Source: Elusimicrobia bacterium HGW-Elusimicrobia-3 (GTDB lineage Bacteria; Elusimicrobiota; Elusimicrobia; Elusimicrobiales; UBA9959). From it: 42,382 nucleotides of DNA. A model generated the notes under the pieces. That model saw nothing but the letters and a program-made list of their open reading frames with translations. It searched no databases and was not told the origin of the DNA. Position numbers and translations under genes: made by a program. Position 1 is the stretch's first letter. Each line of letters starts with the position of its first letter. Positions 7,840-16,865 of this stretch are shown in pieces. The stretch spans positions 1 through 42,382 of the forward strand of contig PHAL01000018.1 of the NCBI GenBank assembly GCA_002840355.1, read 5' to 3'.

Positions 7840-9894
7840 TTATTCTTTAAGCAGGCCGTTGTGGCGCAGCAGCGCGCGGGCGCTGTGGGCGCGGCCGCGG
7901 AACGCCTTGAACACCTCGGCCGGGTGCTCGCTGCCGCCCAGCCCGAGCACGGTCTCCCTGAACCTGGCCCCGGTGGCCGCGAGCGCCTCCGGGTCGTCCA
8001 GGCCGGCCTCTTCGAAGGCCTCGAAGGCGTCGGCGCTGAGCACCTCCGCCCACTTGTAGCTGTAGTAGCCGGCGGCGTAACCGCCGGAGAAGACATGGGT
8101 GAAGCCGCACAGGAACCGGTCCTCGGGCAGCGGCGGGATGACGGCGGTCTTGGCCGCCACCTCGGCTTCCACGGCCTTGATGTCGGGGTCCTTGGCGGTA
8201 TGCAGGGCCATGTCGGTCATGCCGAAGTTGATCTGGCGCAGCATGATCATGCCGGCCCGGTAGGCCTTGGCGGCCCGGATCTTCTCGAAGGTCTCCACGG
8301 GCAGCGTTTCGCCGGTCTGGTAATGCTTGGCCATGCCGAGCAGGGTTTCTTTGTGGTAGCACCAGTTCTCCATGAACTGGCTGGGCAGCTCCACGGCGTC
8401 CCACTCCACGCCGCCGATGCCGGCCACGTCGGGATAGGTGACGCGGGTCAGCATGTGCTGCAGGCCGTGGCCGAACTCGTGGAACATCGTGGTCACCTCG
8501 TCGAAGGACAGCAGCGAGGGCTTCTCGCCCACCGGGGGCGTGAAGTTGCAGACCAGGTGCGCCACCGGGAGGCGGTCCACGCCGGGCGCCACGCGCCGGC
8601 CCACCACGTCGTTCATCCAGGCGCCGCCGCGCTTGTTCTCGGGGCGCGAGTAGGCGTCCAGGTAGAACGAGGCCATGTGCTTGCCGGACTTGTCGAATAT
8701 CTTGAAGAAGCGCACGTCCGGGTTCCAGATGCGGGCTTCGCCGTCGGCCGGCTTCACGGTCACGCCGAAGATCCTGCCCACCAGCGCGAACATGCCGGCC
8801 AGCACTTTCTCCAGCGAGAAGTACGGGCGCAGCTGGTCGTCGGTGTAGCCGTACTTCTTCTCCTCCAGCCGCTTGCCCCAGTAGGAGACGTCCCAGTGGT
8901 TCAGCGCGCCGGGGTGGCCCTCGGCGTTGGCCAGCGCGGTGATCTCGGCGAGCTCGGCGCGGGCCGGCTCGAGCGCGGCCTGGCGCAGCTCTTCGAGCAG
9001 CGCCAGCACTTCCCCGGGGCCGCCGGCCATCTTGGTGGCCAGCGAGACCTCGGCGTAATTGGCGTAGCCGAGCAGTTCCGCTTCCTCGCGGCGCAGGCGC
9101 AGGATGTCGGTCATCAGCGGGGTATTGTCCTTCTCGCCCGAGGAGGCGCGGGAGACGAAGGCGCGGTAGAGTTTCTCGCGCAGCGCGCGGTTCTTGCCGA
9201 ACTGCATGAAGGCCACGTAAACCGGGGCGTCGAGCGTGAGCAGCCAGGGGCCGTTGGCCGGGTCGGGCTTGGCGGGCGGGTTCTGCCGCGCGTAGGAATG
9301 CGCCAGCATTTCCTTGGCGGAGTCGGTCAGGCCGTCCACCTCGGCGGGCGAGGTGAGGACCAGCTTGAATTCCTTGGTGGCGTCCAGCACGTTGTTGCTG
9401 AACTTGGTGGAGAGCTGGGAGAGCTCCTCGGCGATCTTGTTGAAGCGCGCGCGCTTCTCTCCCTCCAGCGCTATACCCGAGAGTTTAGCGGAGAGCAGGC
9501 TCTTCTCTATGGCCCGGCGCTGGCCCTTGTCCAGGGCGTTCCAGCCGGGGCCGTCCTTGATGGCCAGCAGCCGGGCGTAGACGGCGGCGGACTGGCTCAT
9601 CTTCAGGCCCAGCGCCACTACCTTCGGCTGGGCGGCCTGGTAGACCTCGCGCAGCTCTGGGCTGTTCTTGACGGCGTTGAGGTGGCCCACCGGGGACCAG
9701 ACGCGCGTGAACCATTCCTCGAGGGTATTGAGCTCTTCCACCACGGTGCTCCAGGACGGGGGGCGGGTATCGGCCTCGATGCGGGCCAGCCCCCGCTCCA
9801 CCTCTTCTATCATCTTTTCCACGGCCTCGGCCACGTGGCCGGGCTGTATCTCGTCGTATTTGGGCAGTTCGGCGCCTGAGAGTAAGGGGTTCAT
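7840..9894 (-). CDS. prlC: Oligopeptidase A (M3 family zinc peptidase)
   Basis: A 684-residue cytoplasmic peptidase with the M3 zinc motif FHEFGHGLQHML (His472, Glu473, His476) and the following VEWDAVELPSQFMENW, the signature of OpdA/PrlC in which the third zinc ligand (Glu of VELPSQF) lies about 28 residues on. The family's N-terminal start (NPLL...PKYDEIQPGHV) and full length are conserved. It degrades short peptides, including cleaved signal peptides. A GGAG six bases upstream supports the ATG. It is followed by guaB upstream on the same strand only 23 bases away, so the two may be co-transcribed. Confidence 0.93.
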   Translation of the reverse strand: MNPLLSGAELPKYDEIQPGHVAEAVEKMIEEVERGLARIEADTRPPSWSTVVEELNTLEEWFTRVWSPVGHLNAVKNSPELREVYQAAQPKVVALGLKMSQSAAVYARLLAIKDGPGWNALDKGQRRAIEKSLLSAKLSGIALEGEKRARFNKIAEELSQLSTKFSNNVLDATKEFKLVLTSPAEVDGLTDSAKEMLAHSYARQNPPAKPDPANGPWLLTLDAPVYVAFMQFGKNRALREKLYRAFVSRASSGEKDNTPLMTDILRLRREEAELLGYANYAEVSLATKMAGGPGEVLALLEELRQAALEPARAELAEITALANAEGHPGALNHWDVSYWGKRLEEKKYGYTDDQLRPYFSLEKVLAGMFALVGRIFGVTVKPADGEARIWNPDVRFFKIFDKSGKHMASFYLDAYSRPENKRGGAWMNDVVGRRVAPGVDRLPVAHLVCNFTPPVGEKPSLLSFDEVTTMFHEFGHGLQHMLTRVTYPDVAGIGGVEWDAVELPSQFMENWCYHKETLLGMAKHYQTGETLPVETFEKIRAAKAYRAGMIMLRQINFGMTDMALHTAKDPDIKAVEAEVAAKTAVIPPLPEDRFLCGFTHVFSGGYAAGYYSYKWAEVLSADAFEAFEEAGLDDPEALAATGARFRETVLGLGGSEHPAEVFKAFRGRAHSARALLRHNGLLKE

Positions 9895-9917
9895 GTTGTC
9901 TCCTTTTATGTTCCGGT

Positions 9918-11375
9918 CTAATCGTTGCTGGCGTAGTTGGGCGTTTCCTTGGTGACCTTCACGTCGTGCACGTGGCTTTCCCTCAGCCCGGCGTTGGTCA
10001 GGCGGACGAAGCGCGCCTTCCGCTTCAACTGCGCGAGGTCCTTGCAGCCGCAGTAGCCCAGGCCGGCGCGCAGGCCGCCGGTGAGCTGGTGCACGATGTC
10101 GGCCACCGGGCCCTTGTAGGGCACCTGGCCTTCTATGCCCTCCGGCACCAGCTTGTCCTTCCGCACGCCGCTTTGGCCGTAGCGGTCCTTGGAGCCGGCC
10201 TCCATGGCGCCCACCGAGCCCATGCCGCGGTAGGCCTTGTAGCTGCGGCCCTGGAAGAGGATGATGTCGCCGGGGGCTTCCTGGGTGCCGGCCAGCAGCG
10301 TGCCCAGCATCACGGCGCTGGCGCCCGCGGCCATGGCCTTGGTGATGTCGCCGGAGAACTTGATGCCGCCGTCGGCGATGACCGGGGTGCGGCTGCGCGC
10401 GGCGGCGCGGCAGCAGTCCTTTATGGCGGTGAGCTGCGGCACGCCCACGCCGGAGATCACGCGCGTGGTGCAGATGGAGCCGGGGCCGATGCCCACCTTG
10501 ATGGCGTCGGCGCCGGCCTTGATGAGGTCCAGCGCGCCCTGGTAGGTGGCCACGTTGCCGGCTATCACCTCGCAGCCGTAGCGGCGCTTCACTTCCCTCA
10601 GCGTCCTCAGCACGTTGGCTGAATGGCCGTGGGCCGAATCCAGCGAGATCACGTCCGCGCCGGCGGCCGCCAGCTCGCCGGCGCGCTCCACGGCGTCGGG
10701 GCCGGCGCCTATGGCCGCGCCCACGCGCAGCCGGCCGGCCTGGTCCTTGCAGGCGTTGGGGTACTGTTTCTTATTGAGGATGTCGCGCACGGTGATCAGG
10801 CCTTTCAGGGCGCCGTTGCGGTCCACGAGCGGCAGTTTCTCTATGCGGTGTTCCTGCAGTATCTTCTCGGCCTGCTCGGGGGTGGTGCCGGGGCGGGCGG
10901 TGACCAGCTTGGTGGTCATGGCGGTGGAAACTTTGCGGTCCAGGTCCCGGAGGAAGCGCAGGTCGCGGTTGGTGAGCAGGCCCACGAGCCGGCCGCCGGA
11001 GACCACGGCCACGCTGGACACTTCGTGCTTGGCCATCAGGGCCACGGCGTCGCTCAGCCGCTCGTCGGGCGAGACCGTGAGCGGGGCGGAGATCACGCCG
11101 CTCTCGTGGCGCTTGACCTTGCGCACCTCTTCGGCCTGCTGGCGGGCGGGCATGGCCCGGTGTATGATGCCGATGCCGCCCTCGCGGGCCATGGCCATCG
11201 CGAGGCCGGCTTCGGTGACGGTGTCCATGGCGGCCGAGACCAGCGGGAGGTTCAGCGCTATCTTGCGGGTGAGCATGGTGCCGATGTCGGTCTCGCGCGG
11301 CATCACGGAGGATTTCGCCGGCAGCAGCAGCACGTCGTCGAAAGTAAGCCCCAAAGGGATCTTGTCGCTCAGCAT
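9918..11375 (-). CDS. guaB: IMP dehydrogenase
   Basis: The 485-residue protein has the full IMPDH plan: N-terminal [14 protein letters not shown], two CBS domains between about residues 95 and 205 ([40 protein letters not shown]), then the barrel with [17 protein letters not shown] holding the catalytic Cys, and the flap region [20 protein letters not shown]. It oxidises IMP to XMP with NAD+, the first committed step to GMP. A GGAG precedes the ATG. guaA lies upstream on the same strand after a 167-base gap, so the enzymes of consecutive steps are linked. Confidence 0.96.
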   Translation of the reverse strand: MLSDKIPLGLTFDDVLLLPAKSSVMPRETDIGTMLTRKIALNLPLVSAAMDTVTEAGLAMAMAREGGIGIIHRAMPARQQAEEVRKVKRHESGVISAPLTVSPDERLSDAVALMAKHEVSSVAVVSGGRLVGLLTNRDLRFLRDLDRKVSTAMTTKLVTARPGTTPEQAEKILQEHRIEKLPLVDRNGALKGLITVRDILNKKQYPNACKDQAGRLRVGAAIGAGPDAVERAGELAAAGADVISLDSAHGHSANVLRTLREVKRRYGCEVIAGNVATYQGALDLIKAGADAIKVGIGPGSICTTRVISGVGVPQLTAIKDCCRAAARSRTPVIADGGIKFSGDITKAMAAGASAVMLGTLLAGTQEAPGDIILFQGRSYKAYRGMGSVGAMEAGSKDRYGQSGVRKDKLVPEGIEGQVPYKGPVADIVHQLTGGLRAGLGYCGCKDLAQLKRKARFVRLTNAGLRESHVHDVKVTKETPNYASND

Positions 11376-11542
11376 GTTTTCTCCTTAATCTCTCTCTTTT
11401 TCCGCCGGGCAGACAGGGGGCCGGGTTAGCAAAAGCCCCCCGGAGGCCGAGGCTTGCGTAAGCGCCGAGGCCGAGGGCGGCAGGCGCGGCCACGGTGTGG
11501 CCGACGCCGATTTTGCGTTCCGGCCCCCTGGCTGACCGACCG

Positions 11543-13075
11543 TCACTCCCATTCGATAGTCGCGGGGGGCTTGGAGGTGACGTCGTAGACCACGCGGTTG
11601 ACGCCGCGCGCCTCGCTGACTATCCTGGACGAAATTTTCTGCAGCAGGTCGTGCGGCAGGCGGCTCCAGTCGGCCGTCATGCCGTCCACCGAGCTGACGC
11701 AGCGCACGGCTATCGTGTATTCGTAGGAACGCTCGTCGCCCATCACGCCCACGGAGCGCACCGGCAGCAGCACGCAGAAGGCCTGCCAGATCCTGGAGTA
11801 CCAGCCTGCCTTCTGTATCTCCTCGCGCATCAGGCGGTCGGCCTCGCGCAGGATCTTCAGCCTGGCGGGCGTGACTTCGCCCAGCACGCGGATGGCCAGG
11901 CCGGGGCCGGGGAACGGGTGCAGCATCAGCACGCTCTCGGGGATCTTCAGACTGCGGCCCAGCTCGCGCACCTCGTCCTTGAAGAAATAGCGCAGCGGCT
12001 CGATGAGGCCCAGCTTCATCCGGGCCGGCAGGCCGCCCACGTTGTGGTGGCTCTTGATCACGGCGGAGGGGCCCTTCACGGAAACGGACTCGATCACGTC
12101 GGGGTAGAGCGTGCCCTGCAGCAGGTGGGCCGCGCCTTTTATCTTTTTGGCCTCCCTGTCGAACACTTCTATGAAGGTATGGCCGATGATCTTGCGCTTC
12201 TTCTCCGGCGAGGTGACGCCCTTCAGCCGGCCCAGGAACAGCGCCGAGGCGTCCACGATCTTGAGGCTGTAGCCGAATTTTTTCTTGAACACTTCGGTCA
12301 TGCGCTCGCGGTCGCCGTGGCGCAGCACGCCGGTATCCACGAAGATGCACTTGAGCTTGCTGCCGATGGCCTTATGGGCCAGCACGGCCGCCACCGAAGA
12401 GTCCACGCCGCCGGACAGGCCGCAGATGACGGCGCCGCCGGCGGCCTGTTTCCTGATCCCGGCGACGCTGTCATTCAGGAAGGAGGCGGGGGTCCAGCGC
12501 TCTTTGTAACCGCAGACGCCGCGGGCGAAATTCTCTATCATCCGCGCGCCCTGTTCGGTGTGGTGCACCTCGGGATGGAACTGCAGCGCGTAGAGGTTCA
12601 GCGCCGGGTTCTCCATCGCCGAGATGTCGGAGCCGCCGGCGCGGGCGGTGACGTGAAAGCCGGGCGGCACCCGCTTCACCTCGTCGCCGTGGCTCATCCA
12701 GACGCTGACCGGGCTCTTTATGCCCTTGAACAGCCTGGAGCCCTTCAGGATCTTCAGCTTGCTGAAGCCGTACTCGCGGGAAGCCGCCTTGGCCACCCGG
12801 CCGCCGTACTCGCGCGCCAGCAGCTGCATGCCGTAGCAGACGCCCAGCACCGGCACGCCCAGGTTGAAGACGGCCGGGTCGGGTTTGGGCGCGTCAGCGT
12901 CGTAAACGCTGGACGGCCCGCCGGAAAGGATAATGCCCCGGGGCGACCGGGCGAGGATGTCCTCCACCGGCGCGCTATAGGGAAGTATTTCGCAATAAAC
13001 CCGCAGGCTGCGGAGCCTGCGGGCGATAAGCTGGGTGTACTGGCTGCCGAAGTCCAAGATAAGGATTTGATCCAT
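11543..13075 (-). CDS. guaA: GMP synthase (glutamine-hydrolysing)
   Basis: A 510-residue two-domain enzyme. The N-terminal class I glutamine amidotransferase domain begins ILDFGSQYTQLIARR and has the nucleophile in LGVCYGMQLLA with His-Glu in QFHPEVHHTE. The synthetase part has the PP-loop GLSGGVDSSVAAVL and the usual C-terminus ending KPPATIEWE. It converts XMP to GMP using ATP and glutamine. It is followed by guaB on the same strand. The 167 bases between them contain small GC-rich dyads (for example GGCCAC-GGT-GTGGCC) but no U-tract, so read-through into guaB is possible. Confidence 0.96.
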   Translation of the reverse strand: MDQILILDFGSQYTQLIARRLRSLRVYCEILPYSAPVEDILARSPRGIILSGGPSSVYDADAPKPDPAVFNLGVPVLGVCYGMQLLAREYGGRVAKAASREYGFSKLKILKGSRLFKGIKSPVSVWMSHGDEVKRVPPGFHVTARAGGSDISAMENPALNLYALQFHPEVHHTEQGARMIENFARGVCGYKERWTPASFLNDSVAGIRKQAAGGAVICGLSGGVDSSVAAVLAHKAIGSKLKCIFVDTGVLRHGDRERMTEVFKKKFGYSLKIVDASALFLGRLKGVTSPEKKRKIIGHTFIEVFDREAKKIKGAAHLLQGTLYPDVIESVSVKGPSAVIKSHHNVGGLPARMKLGLIEPLRYFFKDEVRELGRSLKIPESVLMLHPFPGPGLAIRVLGEVTPARLKILREADRLMREEIQKAGWYSRIWQAFCVLLPVRSVGVMGDERSYEYTIAVRCVSSVDGMTADWSRLPHDLLQKISSRIVSEARGVNRVVYDVTSKPPATIEWE

Positions 13076-13159
13076 CAGTATTTAACCTCAAGACCCGCCA
13101 GGAGTGTGGGACTACAATAGGATTCTAACAAATTAACGGGGTCCGCGCCCTGAGAGGGG

Positions 13160-14197
13160 TCAGCGGCCGGGCCGGACGAACTTCCGCAAGAACTCATCGC
13201 AGAAGCCGGCGAGGTTGGCTTGCTGCAACACGGAGCGGCGGGCCGCGGCGCCGAGCCGCTTCAGCCCGGCAGGGGACAGCCGCAGTATGCGGTTGAGGCC
13301 GCGCGTAACCGCTCCCGGCGACAGGCTGGCGTAGAAAAAGCCGTTCACGCCGTCCTTTATAAAGCGCTCCATGTACGGGGTGCGGCGGGTCAGCACCGGG
13401 CGCCCCAGCGCCATGGCGAGAAAGGCTATGGAATTGCCGGCCGCCTCGTTGATATGGTCGTCCTTCACGGGGATAACCACGGCGCGCGCGCCGGCGGCCG
13501 CGGCCTTGAGGTTATGCAGGTTCTTGGCCAGCGGCAGGAACTGTACGCCGCGCGGCACCCGGCCGGGCTTGGCGTCGCTGAAGATGGTCAGGCCGAGGCC
13601 GGTAGCCTTCACCCCGGCGGACAGCGCTGCGAACTCGCGCCCCGCGGAACCGGCGGAGAAGAAATAGTCCCCGGCCGCGGCCGGCGCCGGGCTGTAATAT
13701 TCGCAGTCGGTGGCGTAGCCGCGCGTCAGCAGCCGTCCCCCCTCCAGCCCCATCTCGCCCCAGAGGCCGCGGTCGTCGAATTCCAGCATATAGCCGGCGT
13801 CCAGGCCGGACAGGGCCCTGAAGCGCCGGCCCAGGTCCGCCGTGAGGTTATGGCCGGGCATGGGGATGAGGTGGTTGGCGATGTAGATCTTTTTGGCGGC
13901 CGGGGCCTCGCGGGCCAGCCACAGGAAAGCCGGGGCGCAGCGGGCGCGCTTGGGGAAATCCAGCAGCACCAGCAGGTCGTACGGGCCGCGGAACTCGCGT
14001 TTCAGTTCGGCGAGGCCGGCGTATTTCAGCCGCCGGCCTCCCGGCGGCACCTGCGCGCCGATGAACCGGTAGTCGAAATCGAAGTCGTGAACGATGTCGA
14101 GCGAAGCCCGCCGGCCGGCGAGGGCACGCACGAAAGCCCGCTCGAAATGCAGGTTCTCGGGGCACTCGGCGAAGTTGGCCAGCAGGATCTTCTTCAC
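13160..14197 (-). CDS. GT-B fold glycosyltransferase
   Basis: A 345-residue soluble protein. The C-terminal half has the GT4-type pattern: GARAVVIPVKDDHINEAAGNSIAFLAMALGRPVLTRR is the acceptor of the nucleotide sugar with the conserved Glu, followed by YMERFIKDGVNGFFY. The N-terminal half (MKKILLANFAECPENLHFERAF, YDLLVLLDFPKRA) is a variable acceptor domain, so the sugar and acceptor cannot be told. The start is GTG; TAGAAT lies six bases before it, which suggests a leaderless transcript. No other polysaccharide genes are nearby. Confidence 0.8.
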   Translation of the reverse strand: MKKILLANFAECPENLHFERAFVRALAGRRASLDIVHDFDFDYRFIGAQVPPGGRRLKYAGLAELKREFRGPYDLLVLLDFPKRARCAPAFLWLAREAPAAKKIYIANHLIPMPGHNLTADLGRRFRALSGLDAGYMLEFDDRGLWGEMGLEGGRLLTRGYATDCEYYSPAPAAAGDYFFSAGSAGREFAALSAGVKATGLGLTIFSDAKPGRVPRGVQFLPLAKNLHNLKAAAAGARAVVIPVKDDHINEAAGNSIAFLAMALGRPVLTRRTPYMERFIKDGVNGFFYASLSPGAVTRGLNRILRLSPAGLKRLGAAARRSVLQQANLAGFCDEFLRKFVRPGR

Positions 14198-14203
14198 GCC
14201 ATC

Positions 14204-14209
14204 ATTCTA
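14204..14209 (-). promoter_or_regulatory. -10 box at a GTG start (leaderless type)
   Basis: On the minus strand TAGAAT is followed by GATGGC and then the GTG start of the glycosyltransferase gene, the same six-base distance seen at 3111 and 6943. No Shine-Dalgarno is present. Confidence 0.5.
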
Positions 14210-14211
14210 TA

Positions 14212-14247
14212 AAAAAATACCCCGGCTTACCGCCGGGGTACTTTTTT
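14212..14247. terminator. Rho-independent terminator of the clostripain-like gene
   Basis: TACCCCGGC and GCCGGGGTA form the stem, with an A-run on the left and TTTTTT on the right. On the minus strand this ends the protease gene that stops at 14264. Confidence 0.9.
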
Positions 14248-14263
14248 CAGCCTCCCTCACCTG

Positions 14264-15640
14264 CTATTGCGCGCCGTAAACGAACGTGGCGAAGTCGTGC
14301 CACCGGGTGGCCTTGTCGAACGCGAAGTCGGTGTAGGGCGCCTCGAAGATACCCTCCAGCCGCTCCTGCGAAATGCGGGTCTCCACCGGCGGGAGGTAGA
14401 CGGAGATGCCGCTGCTCTCGGAGAGGTCGCGGCCCACTCGGTTCTGGCCGGAGGCGCCTTTATGTATGACCAGCTCCTTGTTTATATACTCGCCCAGCGC
14501 GGCGGCCATCGCCTTGAGCTCCTCGGCCTTGGGATGCTCCTTGAGGTTGTCCGCGGTGAGCCTGGCGAACTGCGCCACGTCGCCGTAGAATGAGACCGTC
14601 ATCTGCGGGTCGGAACCGGCGCCCACCGCGTCATAGCGTATGACGCCGTTGCGCGCGGCCTTGAGCGCTTCCAGGTCGCCTATCTCTTTGGCCAGCGAAG
14701 CGAAGCCGGCCATGTGCTCTCCCAGGCCCGCCACCTTGGCCGACCTGATGGCCGAGAGGTTGGCGCCTTTCTTGACCGCGTCGTAGAACATCTTGAAGGC
14801 CTCCACCATCACCGCGGCGGTGCCCTCGGTGGTCATGTCGGGCTTCTTGGCCATCGCGCCCAGGAACATGTCGTAGGGGAAGCCCAGGCCGGGCACGGTC
14901 TCTTCGGCGCCCACGATCACCTCGGCATAGTCCTTCACCTCGTAGGCCACCTCGGCCATCTGCATCAGGCAGGCGTCGAATGCGAGGATGTCCACCTTGC
15001 CGGCCTCCTTGAGGATCTGGCCGATCTGCGGCGTGCGGATGTAGTTGCCGGTCTCGTCGTCGAAGGAGATGCCCTTCTGCGAGCTGCGCGGGTCCATCCA
15101 GCCGCTGCCGTGGTTCCAGATGATCAGCATGTAGCGCTTGGCCGGGAAGTTCTTCTTGGACCATTTCACGAAGTCCACGGCGCGCTTGTAGTCGCCCATG
15201 TCCACCGTCTTGGTCTCCATCAGGACCGGCGAGGTGATGCGCTCCTCGTCCTTGTCTTTCTTGACCAGCATGCGCCGGCTGCCGGTCCAGTCGCCGTCCA
15301 GGTCGGTATGCCCGGCTATGCGGCCCTGCTCGACCACGATATTCATTTTCCTGGAGGAGCCCACCTTCTCCATCTGGTTGACGTTATAGAGGCCGGCCAT
15401 CTCGAGGTCGTTCTTGCCGTTGATGAAGACCATGACCGTCCATTCCTTGGGGGCCGCCCTGTCTTCGGCCCTGGCCGCGGCGCGGGCTTCCACCGCCGTG
15501 GGGGCGGAAACCGCCGGGATGTCGGAGCCCGGGGCGCGGCCGCGCTGCCCCCTGCCATCGAGCTCGGTGCGCGCTTCCTGCGCTACTGCCGCGGAGGCGG
15601 ACATTACCGCCACCAAAGCCGCTATAAATAATTTTTTCAT
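14264..15640 (-). CDS. Secreted clostripain-family (C11) cysteine peptidase
   Basis: The 458-residue precursor has a signal peptide (MKKLFIAALVAVMSASAAVAQ), an Arg/Ala-rich stretch to about residue 65, and then a caspase-fold C11 domain: WTVMVFINGKNDLE, the His motif IIWNHGSGWMD (His177) and the Cys motif LAFDACLMQMAEVAYE (Cys224), followed by GAEETVPGLGFPY. All catalytic features are intact, so an active Arg- or Lys-directed protease exported to the periplasm or surface is likely. Family members often self-process. A strong promoter and a GGAGG five bases before the ATG lie upstream. Confidence 0.92.
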   Translation of the reverse strand: MKKLFIAALVAVMSASAAVAQEARTELDGRGQRGRAPGSDIPAVSAPTAVEARAAARAEDRAAPKEWTVMVFINGKNDLEMAGLYNVNQMEKVGSSRKMNIVVEQGRIAGHTDLDGDWTGSRRMLVKKDKDEERITSPVLMETKTVDMGDYKRAVDFVKWSKKNFPAKRYMLIIWNHGSGWMDPRSSQKGISFDDETGNYIRTPQIGQILKEAGKVDILAFDACLMQMAEVAYEVKDYAEVIVGAEETVPGLGFPYDMFLGAMAKKPDMTTEGTAAVMVEAFKMFYDAVKKGANLSAIRSAKVAGLGEHMAGFASLAKEIGDLEALKAARNGVIRYDAVGAGSDPQMTVSFYGDVAQFARLTADNLKEHPKAEELKAMAAALGEYINKELVIHKGASGQNRVGRDLSESSGISVYLPPVETRISQERLEGIFEAPYTDFAFDKATRWHDFATFVYGAQ

Positions 15641-15666
15641 ATTTCCTCCGGTCCCCCTACGCTAAT

Positions 15667-15694
15667 AGTATAGCAGACGACTTTGACCTGTCAA
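15667..15694 (-). promoter_or_regulatory. Sigma-70 promoter of the clostripain-like gene
   Basis: TTGACA (15689-15694) and TATACT (15667-15672) are 16 bases apart on the minus strand, and GGAGG (15645-15649) precedes the ATG at 15640. Confidence 0.85.
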
Positions 15695-15825
15695 GTGCGG
15701 GGGGCCGGCGCGCAAGGCCCAGGCGCGGCGGGGCCAAAAAACCCCTCCCGGCTAGGCCCTGCGCCCGATGCGCCGGCGCGCGGTTTCGGGCATAATATAT
15801 AGAGATACAGGAGGTCTTTACCTAA

Positions 15826-16776
15826 ATGATTAAAACGCCTTTCATAGCCGCAGTCCTGCTTTCCGCTTCCCTGCTCCCGGCCGCCGCCAGCAGCGCGGTG
15901 CTAAAAGACGCCGGTTTTTCCCTCCCCTCCGTGGAAATCCCCTCGCCCGAGGCCCCCAAGGCCAACCAGTGGCTGACCCTCCGCAAAATTACCGTCAACA
16001 CCGCCCAGCCAGAGAACGACGACGCCCTGATCGGCATCGTGCGCGGCATGGACATAGACAAGGCGGTCAAAGAACTCAACGAGAACGGCTTTAAAGCCGC
16101 CGCCTACCAGGACAATACCGGCGGCTACATGGTGATCGTGGACGTGAAAGGCCAGAACGCCGCCGACCTGGCCGTGGGCCTGGCGCGCTACTACTATGTC
16201 ACCGAAGTTAAGGTGGGCCAGCGGACGCACAACCAGCTCTTCGGCCTCGGCAACAAATCCACCTACGCCGTAAAGCAGGGCACCATCAAGGGCGGCATGA
16301 ACCACAGCCCGGTGGACCTCAAGATCAACAAAGTGGCCTGGACCATTACCGGCGGCCTGAACCACTCCCCTGTGGACGTGCGGATAAACCATGACGAGAA
16401 GACGATCACCGGCGGCGCCAACCTCTCCCCCGTCAGCCTTAAGTTCGACTGGAGCACCAGGGAAGTGAAGGTCTACGGCGGCGCCAACCACAGCCCCGTG
16501 AACTACACCGTCAACTGGGACAAGGGCCTGCTGGAAGGCTACGCCAATAATTCCCCGGTCAGGCTGGAGTTCAGCACGCAGGACGGTTTCGCCGGCCCCA
16601 TCACCTCCATAAAGGGCTACGCCAACCACGCCCCCGTGGACCTGACCTTCAACGGCGTCAACGGCCACCTGGGCGGCGGCATGAACCACAGCCCCGTGGA
16701 CGTGAACCTGGTCAACTGCGACATCTACGACTTCCTGCAGTACTTCTTCCTGTTCCTGTATAACCCGGCGCTTTGA
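15826..16776 (+). CDS. Secreted protein with seven NHSPV repeats
   Basis: A signal peptide (ending LPAAASSA) is followed by a small domain to about residue 135, containing MDIDKAVKELNENGFKAAAY. Residues 156-293 then hold seven copies of a G-[GY]-x-N-H-S-P-V core, at 156, 176, 196, 218, 238, 264 and 284, mostly 20 residues apart. Between cores the residues alternate polar and hydrophobic, as in a beta-strand repeat or beta-solenoid. The last core runs into an aromatic tail (FLQYFFLFLY). I do not recognise the repeat family. AGGAGG stands 11 bases before the ATG and CATAAT about 25 bases further up could be its -10. A terminator follows. Confidence 0.85.
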   Translation: MIKTPFIAAVLLSASLLPAAASSAVLKDAGFSLPSVEIPSPEAPKANQWLTLRKITVNTAQPENDDALIGIVRGMDIDKAVKELNENGFKAAAYQDNTGGYMVIVDVKGQNAADLAVGLARYYYVTEVKVGQRTHNQLFGLGNKSTYAVKQGTIKGGMNHSPVDLKINKVAWTITGGLNHSPVDVRINHDEKTITGGANLSPVSLKFDWSTREVKVYGGANHSPVNYTVNWDKGLLEGYANNSPVRLEFSTQDGFAGPITSIKGYANHAPVDLTFNGVNGHLGGGMNHSPVDVNLVNCDIYDFLQYFFLFLYNPAL

Positions 16777-16789
16777 TCCCCGGGTCCTA

Positions 16790-16825
16790 AAAAAGCCCTC
16801 CCCGCGGTCTCGGGGAGGGCTTTTA
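16790..16825 (+). terminator. Rho-independent terminator
   Basis: AAAGCCCTCCCCG and CGGGGAGGGCTTT pair around a short loop, followed by TTTTAATTT. It ends the NHSPV-repeat gene; the A-run on the other side makes it symmetrical. Confidence 0.9.
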
Positions 16826-16855
16826 ATTTCGAGCGTTGATTCGGATGTTTTAATA

Positions 16856-16861
16856 TATAAT
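16856..16861 (+). promoter_or_regulatory. -10 box just before the barrel gene
   Basis: TATAAT is followed by seven bases and the second of two adjacent ATG codons at 16869. No ribosome binding site fits in the space, so the message for the barrel/kinase operon is probably leaderless. Confidence 0.55.
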
Positions 16862-16865
16862 ATAA

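Noticed and set aside
7861-9879. 672-codon plus-strand open frame
   Set aside because: It is the mirror of prlC, with no signal, start signal or family motif; prlC has all its catalytic motifs.
11376-11542. Possible riboswitch between guaA and guaB
   Set aside because: Small GC dyads exist, but none matches the purine riboswitch core, and guanine riboswitches are AT-rich three-way junctions; no evidence.
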